NCBI GenBank assembly: GCA_949130485.1
Contig: OX422183.1
Coordinates: 5,236,636 to 5,300,635 of the forward strand
DNA length: 64,000 nt
Source of the DNA: Agelas oroides
Taxonomy: Eukaryota > Porifera > Demospongiae > Agelasida > Agelasidae
Direction: 5' to 3'
The notes under the pieces are model-generated. The model was not told the DNA's origin. It saw only the letters and a list, made by a program, of their open reading frames with translations, and searched no databases. The position numbers were made by a program, and so were the translations under genes. Shown one piece after another: positions 46,201 through 54,500 of this stretch (positions are counted from its first letter, which is position 1; each line of letters begins with the position of its first letter).

Positions 46201-48414
46201 CTCATGGGCCTTTCCTCTTCGTTTTTGCATACTGGAAGCGATCAAAAACTGGAGGCGGGGAAGGCCTGTATAGGAACAAGGCAATAGCAATAATTATATC
46301 CCTCAATGGAGGTGGTCTTGCACATTGGTGTCAAGCAAAAGACCACCCCAGCTCACAAGACTGTTTACATAACCAGTTACCTAGGCAATACTACTATGCA
46401 AGAGAGATATGAGCAACATTCTTATATGTTGCCTAGGTAATGGGTTAAATATGAGAGTTCACAACCCATAATATAGTCATGCTAATTCAAGCATTCTGAG
46501 AAGCTTTATGGTCTTGTCTAGCCTGGGGCATTTCAAGGTACAAGCTAGTGTTGCTGGTCACAATCTGTTCTGTTGTTAGTGAGACCTGCATTTCTAGATT
46601 GTCTGTGAATTCATTTGAGCCAGAGGAGGTAGGACAATGTCCGTTTCTGAGCCAATTAAGCACACTAGCACACTCTGCTTCCTCATTCATTCTCACTCAT
46701 ACCAGGAGCAGCTTCTATTTATCAAGATAACCATTTTTCCCTTTGCAGGTTTTTTCTGAAAAAATCTACCAAGTAACATTTTGTGCACATGATTTGTCCT
46801 ATCTCTTCTGTAGTCTCGTGCCCAGACCCCACCCAGCTCACGCAAGGAGAAGGGGTCTGGTTCACAAGTCCAAATCCTTGGGCTAGCTCCAGAAGCGTGG
46901 AGCGACCAATTAAATCACAGAGCGGCGTTTATTGGAATAATACAGAAGCGAGAACAATCAATCAATCAATCAAATTTTTATTTTTGTGTCACTTGTATAC
47001 ACAACCAGCCAGAGAAGGCTTATGAGAAAATATTACAAGTACTCAATAAGTGATGTTATGAAATTTCATTATTCGCACTTACAAATTTGTAATCTACACT
47101 AGCAATTACAAGGCTTCAATACTTCCACAAGCGGACCAAGACCCTTCCTTTCTCCTTGCATGGGTGGAGTCTGGGCATGAGACTATCTCTTTTGGTTTTG
47201 AGCAGTAGAGTCATATTGTGTCGTGTGATGTCATGTGAGCATCTTCAGTGTTCAACTTCCTCTGAAGCTACAATTTAATGCGGACTTACATATGTAATAC
47301 ATTAAGGGGTTCCTTAATTAATCTATTATAACTTCTTTCGATTTAGTTACCCCTGCCCGCCTTTTAGGATACAAGTAGCTGCAAGACTTCAGAAATAGGC
47401 TGGGGTGGAAGTGTACTCTGCACCTGGAATGCAGGCACACTTCCAATTGGCTCAGCATGATTGTAGCCTCATTCCCAGGCCCCGCCCAGCTTTCCGTCGC
47501 TTGCAGTACAGAAAAGCGGGGAGAGCCTGGTATCTTTTCTCACGTGAGCATGATGTAATTGGAAAATGGGGAAATTTTGCAGAACTAACAGGCTGCATTT
47601 CGCGTATTGTTCAACTGACTACACACTCAACGCTTGGTGTGTACGACAGTTGCCACCCACTAGCTAGATACGTGTGGTATGTTACCTGGTACCTTGGCTC
47701 TTTTTGCTGTTCTGGGCCCAGTGCGCGCACGTACAATTAAACCCTTTCTACCATCCTTTCTATCCTGAAGTCACTCACGTGAGAAAAGATACCAGGCCCT
47801 CTCCCGCTTTTCCGTACTACAAGTGACGGAAAGCTGGGCGGGGCCTGGGAACGAGGCTAGCATGATTACATATGCTTATTTAAAATGATAACCTCATGAC
47901 ATCTTCCCAAGACACACACACAAAATTACATTTTGGACAAAAAATGATCCAAAAAATGATCTGCTATACTTGTGAAGCAAGCCTGAGCTCACGTGATTCA
48001 TCAGAGGGCGTTGAACTCTCTTGCCTTCTGTTGATCACAGTCCTGTCTTGCACAACCACGCCGGTAGCTCCTCCTCCTCCTTCCCTGCCTCCCTTCCTCT
48101 CTTCCTCCTTCTCCTTCCTGCTCCTCTCCAAATATTCATCTGCTTTTGCTATTGCTTCTGAGCTGGTGTGGGAATCTGATGATGTAAGACCTTTCACAAG
48201 ATCACCTTGAAAAGAGAAAAAGCAAATAAAAATCCGTAGTCAGCCGAACACTTCCGGTCTAGTAGTTGAGGTTGCAGCCGCTTCAGGTTGCATTACAGGG
48301 GATTCCTCTTTCACGCAGCCAGGTAACCACGTACGCACCTATTTCATCCACTTTTTCAAGGAAGTCAGCAAGTTCCTTTCTGTCTTTTGCTGTCGCTTCA
48401 TCATCTTCCTCCAT
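29082..48414 (-). CDS. TTC12: TTC12-like TPR protein, short form
   Basis: Complement of join 29082-29134, 31997-32057, 32853-32924, 33355-33414, 41191-41376, 47970-48205, 48339-48414; 247 residues. All junctions are GT-AG and in phase. The N-terminus has [12 protein letters not shown] (close to human TTC12 DLQKFLKNVDEI), then a Lys/Glu/Gly-rich linker, then [16 protein letters not shown] leading to three TPR-like helix pairs: [21 protein letters not shown] (about 127-160), [20 protein letters not shown] (161-194) and [19 protein letters not shown] (195-228). The order and spacing match the N-terminal third of TTC12, a cytoplasmic factor for dynein-arm assembly in motile cilia. The last exon reads [17 protein letters not shown] then stop, so the armadillo-repeat part of vertebrate TTC12 (about 700 residues) is missing. 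No alternative donor or armadillo exon was visible down to the ETS gene. Introns reach about 7.8 kb. Confidence 0.85.
29135..31996 (-). other. TTC12-like intron 6
   Basis: Non-coding. A block at 29180-29265 ('accattacaaggctaaacc...') recurs at 30045-30140. Two 'attcccaaattgcactcaaa'-type segments face each other at 29955-30030. A CGAAAGTTTTCTCC-type element fragment lies at 31020-31230, and a palindromic element at 31665-31940. 'tgtctcaatgtggtata' inverted repeats flank 31470-31570. The plus-strand frame at 30657-31073 shows no recognisable protein. Confidence 0.6.
31665..31940. mobile_element. Palindromic element, about 275 bp
   Basis: Arms of about 80 bp contain 'gtgcaactcccatatggttt' and its complement. 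A decayed relative lies at 41940-42200. Confidence 0.78.
31997..32057 (-). CDS. TTC12: TTC12-like exon 6
   Basis: The acceptor is TCTCTGTTACAAAG and the donor AAAAG|GTAACC, phase 1. It encodes [20 protein letters not shown], equivalent to TTC12 [20 protein letters not shown]. Confidence 0.82.
32094..32169 (+). promoter_or_regulatory. Cluster of four DR1-like TGACCTTTGACCT motifs
   Basis: TGACCTTTGATCT (32094), TGACCTTTGACCT (32118), TGACCTTTAACCT (32135) and TGACCTTTGACCT (32157) lie within 76 bp of intron sequence next to TTC12-like exon 6. Two are perfect direct repeats of the nuclear-receptor half-site with 1-bp spacing. It may be just a degenerate short tandem repeat. Confidence 0.4.
32361..32798. 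mobile_element. Outer inverted-repeat element hosting the nested one
   Basis: Arms of about 62 bp (32361-32422 and 32735-32798) pair 'acacgctaggtagcgtctat' and neighbours. The interior carries the nested element at 32591. Confidence 0.75.
32591..32723. mobile_element. Mutator-type foldback element nested in a larger inverted repeat
   Basis: The ends TAGCCTCGAACCCAGGC are flanked by ACGCTACGC on both sides (32582-32590, 32724-32732). It lies inside the arms of an outer element. Confidence 0.8.
32853..32924 (-). CDS. TTC12: TTC12-like exon 5 (TPR3 start)
   Basis: A 72-bp exon, phase 0 on both sides. The acceptor TCTCTCTCACAG sits against a long (AC)n repeat and the donor is CAG|GTATGA. It encodes [20 protein letters not shown] plus KLNQ. 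Confidence 0.88.
32936..33345. repeat. (GT)n microsatellite filling TTC12-like intron 4
   Basis: About 410 bp of interrupted GT repeat, with four embedded copies of 'gagggtgatacgaacaag'. It occupies nearly the whole 430-bp intron between exons 4 and 5. Long His/Thr or Cys/Val open frames here are repeat artefacts. Confidence 0.93.
33355..33414 (-). CDS. TTC12: TTC12-like exon 4 (part of TPR2)
   Basis: A 60-bp exon with acceptor ATCTTATTTTCAG and donor AAG|GTAGGT, both phase 0. It encodes [20 protein letters not shown], a classic TPR helix pair. Confidence 0.88.
33800..34053 (+). repeat. 64-bp minisatellite, 4 copies
   Basis: The unit starts GTGAGAGAGTGGGGTCCGGG at 33800, 33864, 33928 and 33992. 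It includes parts of two foldback-element ends (gagactac, gggcctggaaacaaggct). Confidence 0.92.
34921..35203. mobile_element. Inverted-repeat element with GTCACTTATA ends
   Basis: The left end 'gtcacttatacgtcgcctgt' and the right end 'atataagtgac' face each other, with 'aagcgtttgcaacc' / 'ggttgcaaacgctt' inside. Several 'ttgatcgcttgat' modules fill the interior. A related piece is at 28665-28980. Confidence 0.7.
35814..36064. mobile_element. Second copy of the GCGCATAAGAACGG element
   Basis: The ends CAAGAGCGCATAAGAA... / ...TTCTTATGCGCTCTTG are better preserved than in the copy at 180-424. The interior layout is the same. Confidence 0.8.
36526..37197 (+). repeat. 32-bp minisatellite, 21 copies
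   Basis: The unit is built on 'cttgttagcaaatcaagagt' plus 'ttcattctcgac', with two main variable positions (aaGag/aaCag and cGac/cGgc). There are no unique spacers, so this is not a CRISPR. Confidence 0.95.
37692..38043. mobile_element. Inverted-repeat element with GGCCCCAATTCGTTGAT ends
   Basis: 'ggccccaattcgttgattat' and 'atatcaacgaattggggcc' face each other. 'tagtttctcatcag' / 'ctgatgagaaacta' continue the arms. Confidence 0.75.
40138..40224. repeat. (CAA)n microsatellite
   Basis: Interrupted CAA/CAAA repeats. The Cys-rich minus-strand frame over it is an artefact. Confidence 0.95.
40290..40840 (-). repeat. Cluster of tRNA-derived SINE fragments
   Basis: Three minus-strand copies (about 40297-40385, 40420-40510, 40752-40835) carry 'gggaatcgaacccagg' and 'tgccactgagctacaacca', the complements of B and A boxes. 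Flanking 'aaccaccagccctcatactc' is repeated. A partial plus copy is at 40590-40650. Confidence 0.8.
41191..41376 (-). CDS. TTC12: TTC12-like exon 3 (first TPR)
   Basis: The acceptor is GGGTTTTGTCAG and the donor is TTG|GTGAGC, both phase 0. It encodes 62 residues covering the Arg/Glu-rich helix and TPR1, with the TPR hallmarks GNEAF, [12 protein letters not shown] and YTNRA. Confidence 0.92.
42440..44790. repeat. Cluster of tRNA-like SINE pieces
   Basis: Repeated 'taccaactgagccac' or its complement 'gtggctcagttggta' occurs at about 42487, 43099, 43868, 44510 and 44752, with 'gagctctggcattggagcag' beside most. This is consistent with a second tRNA-derived SINE family. No open frame is conserved. 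Confidence 0.65.
45468..45547. mobile_element. 80-bp foldback MITE
   Basis: Same ends and length as the copy at 68-147, with the interior in the opposite orientation (gttgctggtatctctcttct). Confidence 0.85.
45685..45764. mobile_element. 80-bp foldback MITE
   Basis: Near-identical to the copy at 45468, 137 bp downstream of it. Confidence 0.85.
46037..46084. mobile_element. Mutator-type foldback element, 48 bp
   Basis: The smallest copy of the family, essentially two ends joined, with the exact 9-bp duplication ATTGTTCGG on both sides. Confidence 0.85.
46369..46447. mobile_element. 80-bp foldback MITE
   Basis: Same family with slightly decayed ends (ATAACCAGTTACC). Confidence 0.8.
47464..47859. 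mobile_element. Mutator-type foldback element, 396 bp
   Basis: TAGCCTCATTCCCAGGC ends with arms of about 90 bp, flanked by GCATGATTG and GCATGATTA (one mismatch). Confidence 0.82.
47970..48205 (-). CDS. TTC12: TTC12-like exon 2
   Basis: The acceptor is TTCTCTTTTCAAG. The exon opens by completing a Gly codon (phase 1) and ends phase 0 at CAA|GTATAG. It encodes a charged, low-complexity linker with a coiled-coil-like stretch ([17 protein letters not shown]) and a Gly run. Confidence 0.78.
48339..48414 (-). CDS. TTC12: TTC12-like exon 1 (start)
   Basis: The ATG at 48414-48412 is the first Met after an in-frame TAA upstream, and it is followed by [20 protein letters not shown]. The donor G|GTGCGT is phase 1. 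The translated N-terminus is the same length class as human TTC12 before its FLxxVDEI motif. Confidence 0.82.
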
Positions 48415-48549
48415 TCTTTCCACATGTTCCAGGAACACGTCTGCTCTACCGGAAGTGTTTGTTTAGGAGGTCACGTGACATTGTTTTCTGCCGAGCCTCC
48501 GTACCGTGGATCCGACAACTCACTGCCAACGTGCACTGTGCCTGTTACA
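48415..48549. promoter_or_regulatory. Bidirectional promoter between TTC12-like and Death-SH2-UBA genes
   Basis: Only 135 bp separate the two divergent start codons. The gap contains ACCGGAAGTG (48448-48457), an ETS consensus, and the perfect palindrome GTCACGTGAC (48470-48479), an E-box of the USF/TFE type. No TATA box was seen. Short GC-richer divergent gaps with ETS sites are typical of bidirectional promoters; activity is inferred. Confidence 0.7.
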
Positions 48550-48559
48550 ATGGACGATG
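48550..48559 (+). CDS. Adaptor exon 1 (start, 10 bp)
   Basis: ATG GAC GAT G followed by the donor GTAGGT. Kozak context is strong (A at -3, G at +4). Joined to 54845 it gives MDDDIDDLFDAKKELNP in frame. A first coding exon this small is easily missed; it is supported by phase, by its position in the divergent promoter, and by the absence of any other start for the Death exon. Confidence 0.68.
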
Positions 48560-51500
48560 GTAGGTTTATTGAAGGGAGACACCTTCAGACTGATCAATGG
48601 GTTAGATTGATGTCTGTACTCCCTCCCCAGCTTGTGACAAATTTCGCATAGCATAAATTATTTTAACTCTCTGAACCTGGACCCTCTAGACTAATCTCGT
48701 TTCTAGACCCTCCCCAAAAGAAGGTCTATTGTTCTGAGCGACATATCTTGTCACATGGGTCAGGGCCTATGCAAAATTTTTACATCCTGGACTTGAACTT
48801 TCTGACAGTTCTGCTGCACAGTATGGTTTACAAAGCTCAAGAACGCCACAGTCTCTTGGAACAGCTGCAAGGCAAGTTTTCTTTACGTCCACGTCTTTAC
48901 TTATATGTCATGCACATTTAAGTACACATTCTGCAATCCGATTCGAGCTCTGAAATTGGAGAGGAACTCTGCACCATGCGACAAGGAAAGTCTCTCAGAA
49001 CACCAGACCCTCTTTCTCGCACTTACGAGAGGGTCTGGGCAGGAGACATCCAGTACAGTGGAGTACCAGGGGGGGTAGGACAAGCTCTAAGAACCACGTG
49101 AAAAAATTACATTCCATTCTTGGGTATGCGGAAAGTTCACGGGGAATCACAGAGATTAAACAAGTAAGCACTCGTAGCATCCAAGTTTGCCGGGGTTCAA
49201 TGGGGTTCAATGCTTGGAACACTTTTGTTCTAAGGGTAGAACATCCCTACATAGTCAGAAAGTCAGAGAAATCCCTGGATGTGGGTGAGCTCACCTTCCA
49301 TGCCGAGAAAACTGCATGCTGCCGATTGCAGCAGGAAACCAAAGTACATGTTTAGCTTTAGCGTGGCAAACTACTCTCTTAAACTGCACAAAAAGCACTC
49401 CATAGAGGCTGCAGCGCATGGAATCAGACGATTTCACTAGGCATTACATCATCAGATATCTGAGTGCACGTGAGCTTGTCCTATCCCCCCTGGTAGAGTA
49501 CTGCCCCACTGGAGGTCAAAGCAGTTGTCTGTGCATGGGTGAGGGGGATGGGGGGGTATGAACATCAAATGGAAGAACCCAGTGCATGCGCTCTTGGACT
49601 GCATGATACATCATTAGTGCAATGTTGATTTGGGTTGGGGCAAAACTCTCAAAGAGGATTATGCTTTACTCAGGCCACTCCAAATTAGTTTCTGATCCTA
49701 CTTTTCCTTCCTAAATGATGTGGGCAAGTGGGTGATGAAGACTACTGGATTATGTTAACCTTCGCAAAATTTTTATTATTGCGTACAATGTTATAGTCTC
49801 GCAGAGCCAGACTCTCACACGAAATTTCGAAAAGCGGGAGAGAGTCTGGTGACACTCACATATTGAGTTGGTGTTGCACTGTCAGCAAGTCAGTAGATAA
49901 TTGTAAAGGAGGTCATGGAAGTGACATTGAAGCCAGACTCTCAAACGGTAACCTGCTTATGGTCAATTATCGCCCCCAGAAATTCCTGGGCCTATTAGCA
50001 CCAACTCAATATGCGAGTGTCACCAGACTCTCTCCCGCTTTTCGTGTGAGAGTCTGGCTCCACGAGACTAACAATGTTATGTCTTGTGCACTCTTTATCA
50101 TCGGATAGCCACACCTACTTTTGTAATTCACCTGCTGCTTGATAATATGGTATATACCAGCTTTGGAGAATGATGGAAAGTATTTGGGATGTACACAGAA
50201 CTCTGTTCCTTTCAGAACTACACAACAGTTTTATTTCATTCACAGCCTGACTACATAATTTAATGGTATAACTGCTTAACCCTCACATGGAAGCCAAAAG
50301 CATGAGTGAACACAAAAATTTCTGCCCGCAGCTAGCTTCAAGGCCATGAGATGTGTGAGGTGGATGTTATGATATCTGTCATTGTAGCTGTGACTACAGT
50401 ATATAGTGGAGTTGTTTTTTGTTGTGTTTCCTCTGTATAAGTCTTCTAGCTTTCCTAATTAATCCAGTTCATTTCCTTGTTACAGTGACAAGGAAATGTA
50501 GTTTCTTTGCACCTGTGAAGAATGGGCCAACAACCCAGAGTCTAGTCTCATTCCCAGACCATGTTTTTCAACCCAGTCTAGTCTCATTCCCAGACCATGT
50601 TTTCAACCCAGAGTTAAGCAGATCTGGTAAACTGCCTATCTATTTGGGATCGTCTAAGTTCACTTAGCTCCATGAGGTTACGTCATAAAACCTCACATGG
50701 GAGTTCCCCCCTACCGCGTGAAAGCATGTACATGGTAACTTCTTGTCACACACAAGTTGATCAAGATTTCAAGTGTTGGTGTGCATAATTTGTTAGTACC
50801 ATGGCAAACCTGCTGTGTACAGTTAGCTGTGTGCATTGTGAGCTTCCTGTCAGACTATCCATGAAATTTCTACCTTCTCCACTGACTACTTATGTTGCTT
50901 ACTTGATTCTATATATTACACTTGATATGCTAAATTCCCACTCAATGACACTGTCTGAGTCACTGCATACACAGCCAGCCAGGCCCAGCCTCATACTACA
51001 AGCCCAAGACCGTGTCACACAAGTATACCAATCATTACTTTAGCACACTTGTATGTTTGAAATCAACCTTGTTGCCATGGAAGTTCCCACCCAGCTTTCT
51101 GTCAGCACTGCAAGTGATGGAAAGCTAAGTAAGGAAGGCCTGGAAATGAGGTTATGCTCAACTTGTGTATGCACTCCCCTCTCTTCACCAACAAAGTGAC
51201 TACACAAATGCACACAAGTTTTAATACCACTATCATATCACCAAGAAATAGACTAGGGGAAGCTTCTCCCCTGACCCTGAGCCCTGGAGGAGTACTAGGA
51301 AATGGCTTTTGTTAAAGACCACCTAAAAAATTAGTTATAGGTGTGATTTTACCTCTCAGATTGCATCGCAAACAATCTCAGAGCACCTAAAACCCAAATT
51401 TTTGTTGAGGAGCATGCCCCCAGAGCCCCTAGACAATGCTTCAAACAGCTTCCCCCCAAAACTCAATAGAACCCTCTCCTCTCAAAACATGAGGGGACAG

Positions 51501-54500
51501 ACTGCACACAACAGACCTTCCTCTAGCAACCCTCTTGGAGAAAAAGGAGACATCCTATATTTGACGACAAGCATCCTGCAGCTGGGTGTATGTTCCAACT
51601 CTCACTTCAAGTGTCAGGCATCCCATGACCATTTACTGCCCTGTGATCTCTATCTGTGCTGTTCTTTATGGGATACTTCCATCACTTATTCACTCTGATG
51701 AAAATGTCTGAGTCTGTATTTATGAACTCTGTCTGCTGAGAAAAGTTGTGGTAGTGATTGCATGATTAGAAATCAGCAGTCTGGCTGAACCCTTCATTGA
51801 ATCTTGCATCCTCGTGCAAATTTATTCAGTGATCAGTCCCTCACGGTGCATGGATCGTACTTTCCTTAGCCTTGTACCCAGGCTCTCTCAACACAAGGCT
51901 ATGTTCACCTATTTGAAACAGTCTCAGACTTCACCATGCCAAACTATCCCCTACCATTTCTCTCAAAGCATCAACCCTCCTTCTCCTAATTTACATTTTA
52001 GTTGATGTAAGTTGTAAATCAAGACTTGCTGTGTATGCTACAGTGATATAATGGTCGTCATGCGACCAGCTGTTTCAGGCAGGTGGTTACTTTATACAGG
52101 TCATTTTGCACAATTAGTACAACTGGGACCAGGAGTAGGTGGCCGTAACAAACAAGAGCTGGCTGTCTTTAACATGCAGCGACCACTATAGACAGGTTTC
52201 ACTCTAGTGACAATACATTGAGTGAGAATGCAGCATATCAACTAGTAAGCGGTAGAATATGTCAAAGGAGAAGGTACACATTCTACGAAGAGTTTGAGTG
52301 CAGCAAAGTTAGCTTGCAGTACATGCCGATATTAAATGCACACTGTCACTGCTCACTTTGGCCTGGGCTTGCTACGCAACGATGCACACAAATGATCAAA
52401 AAGTAATTGGTGTGGAATAGTAAACCTTTTACAAGCCTTTGCTGCCCAATAGAGCACAAATTTATGGCTCAAAAACAGACTGTACCTTCAAATGGTCATC
52501 TCAGTTGATCCAACATGCCTCTTATGGAGGGCTAGCTCTGAGCTGTACAATCCATTTCTCCCTCCACAGCTGCCACGAATATACACCTTCATGCGGACTA
52601 CTTTATCTTATGCTTACTTGGTCTCTTTTACCTTGACATGCTGCATACTCTCTGAATTAATGCATGCTAGTTCAGAACAATTTTTGGTTAAGTTAAATTA
52701 CGTAGAAAGAGGGTTATCGCGATTATGCGGTGGGCACGGGGAACTCCCATGTGAGGTTTTATGACGTAACCTCATGGAACTATGTGAACTTAGACGATCC
52801 CCTATCTATTTCAGTGGCTTCTCAGTTAGCTCCTATGTGAATGAAGAGGAAGGTTGTCTGTTACCAACTTGAGCTCAGAAAATAACTTACCGACATTTCG
52901 ACTGAATGCACCGAGGTCAATGGTTGGTGAGGATTGCTTCTCCCTCCCTTTCTCCTCATCACAGCAGTCCAGCAACCAGGGACTTCCAGTCCTCCATCTC
53001 GGTTGAAGCACTCCTCTGAGGGTGTCATCTGGATGTGCAGGGCCTCTGCCATGGTCCAGCACTGGGAGGAGACCATTTGCAGTGCTGGACAGGAGCTGTT
53101 GGTGAAGGAGGCCCTGCACATCCAGATGGAGATGATGTGATGAGGAGGCAGGGAGGGAGGCAGGGATGACGACTGGAAGATTCAGTCGAAATGTCGGCAA
53201 GTTATTTTCCGAGCTCAAGTTGGTAACAGATTACCTTCCTCTTCAAACTACCTATCTCTGTCACTACCAATTATCATTCATCTCCCTCTAGATGTGTGGA
53301 GTTCTACTGACATCTCAGAAGTTGATTCCACTCCACTAGGTGTGCTTAAGCTAGTGTTGTCTGCAACTATTCTCCTGATTTTGTCACATTAGCCACCACT
53401 GTACCATAATCATATTCAGGTAGCCCCAGCTTATATATTCTCTCAAAGAAAACAGTCTGGTGACAGCTGCATGACTGTGCATGGCTTGGAGCTTGTAACG
53501 TGGTCTTGTTAAATCAACACTACAGTGGAACCCTCTTAAAGGACACCCCTGAATTAAGAACACCTGGTAAATCAGGACACCTGGTAAATCAGGACACCTG
53601 ACCAAGTCCCAACTTTATATAAATACATGTTATTCTCCCCCTGAAATAAGGACACCTCACTAATTGATTTGGTCCCAAGGGTGTCCGTATTAGAGAGGTT
53701 CCACTGTAGAGGGAAGTGATAAATCAAATGTCACCAGACTATTTTCTTCCAAGCTAGGGTTGAAACTACTTTCGTATCAGTCTGAAAACATAGCATTATC
53801 CAATTGATTTGGTATGTGGTATTATACATTGCGCACTGTTTATACTCTACCAACAATTGATTTGGTATGTGGTATTATACATTGCACACTGTTTATACTC
53901 TACCAACAATTGATTTGGTATGTGGTATTATACATTGCACACTGTTTATACTCTACCAACAATTGATTTGGTATGTGGTATTATACATTGCACACAGTTT
54001 ATACTCTACCAACAATTGATTTGGTATGTGGTATTATACATTGCGCACTGTTTATACTCTACCAACAATTGATTTGGTATGTGGTATTATACATTGCACA
54101 CAGTTTATACTCTACCAACAATTGATTTGGTATGTGGTATTATACATTGCACACAGTTTATACTCTACCAACAATTGATTTGGTATGTGGTATTATACAT
54201 TGCACACAGTTTATACTCTACCAACAATTGATTTGGTATGTGGTATTATACATTGCACACTGTTTATACTCTACCAACAATTGATTTGGTATGTGGTATT
54301 ATACATTGCACACAGTTTATACTCTACCAACAATTGATTTGGTATGTGGTATTATACATTGCACACTGTTTATACTCTACCAACAATTGATTTGGTATGT
54401 GGTATTATACATTGCACACAGTTTATACTCTACCAACAATTGATTTGGTATGTGGTATTATACATTGCACACTGTTTATACTCTACCAACAATTGATTTG

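Larger units (their letters stand above)
41377..47969 (-). other. TTC12-like intron 2
   Basis: It contains a poly(G) run (41466-41500), a palindrome at 41940-42200 related to that at 31665, a 2.4-kb cluster of tRNA-like repeat pieces (42440-44790), three 80-bp foldback elements (45468, 45685, 46369) and Mutator-type elements at 46037 and 47464. Sequences with 'tttccaggaaagatacc' recur five times between 45230 and 45785. No exon was seen. Confidence 0.65.

Noticed and set aside
52826-53218. Overlapping frames on both strands in 52.8-53.2 kb
   Set aside because: The region is a nested palindrome, which produces mirrored open frames; no splice sites or known protein.
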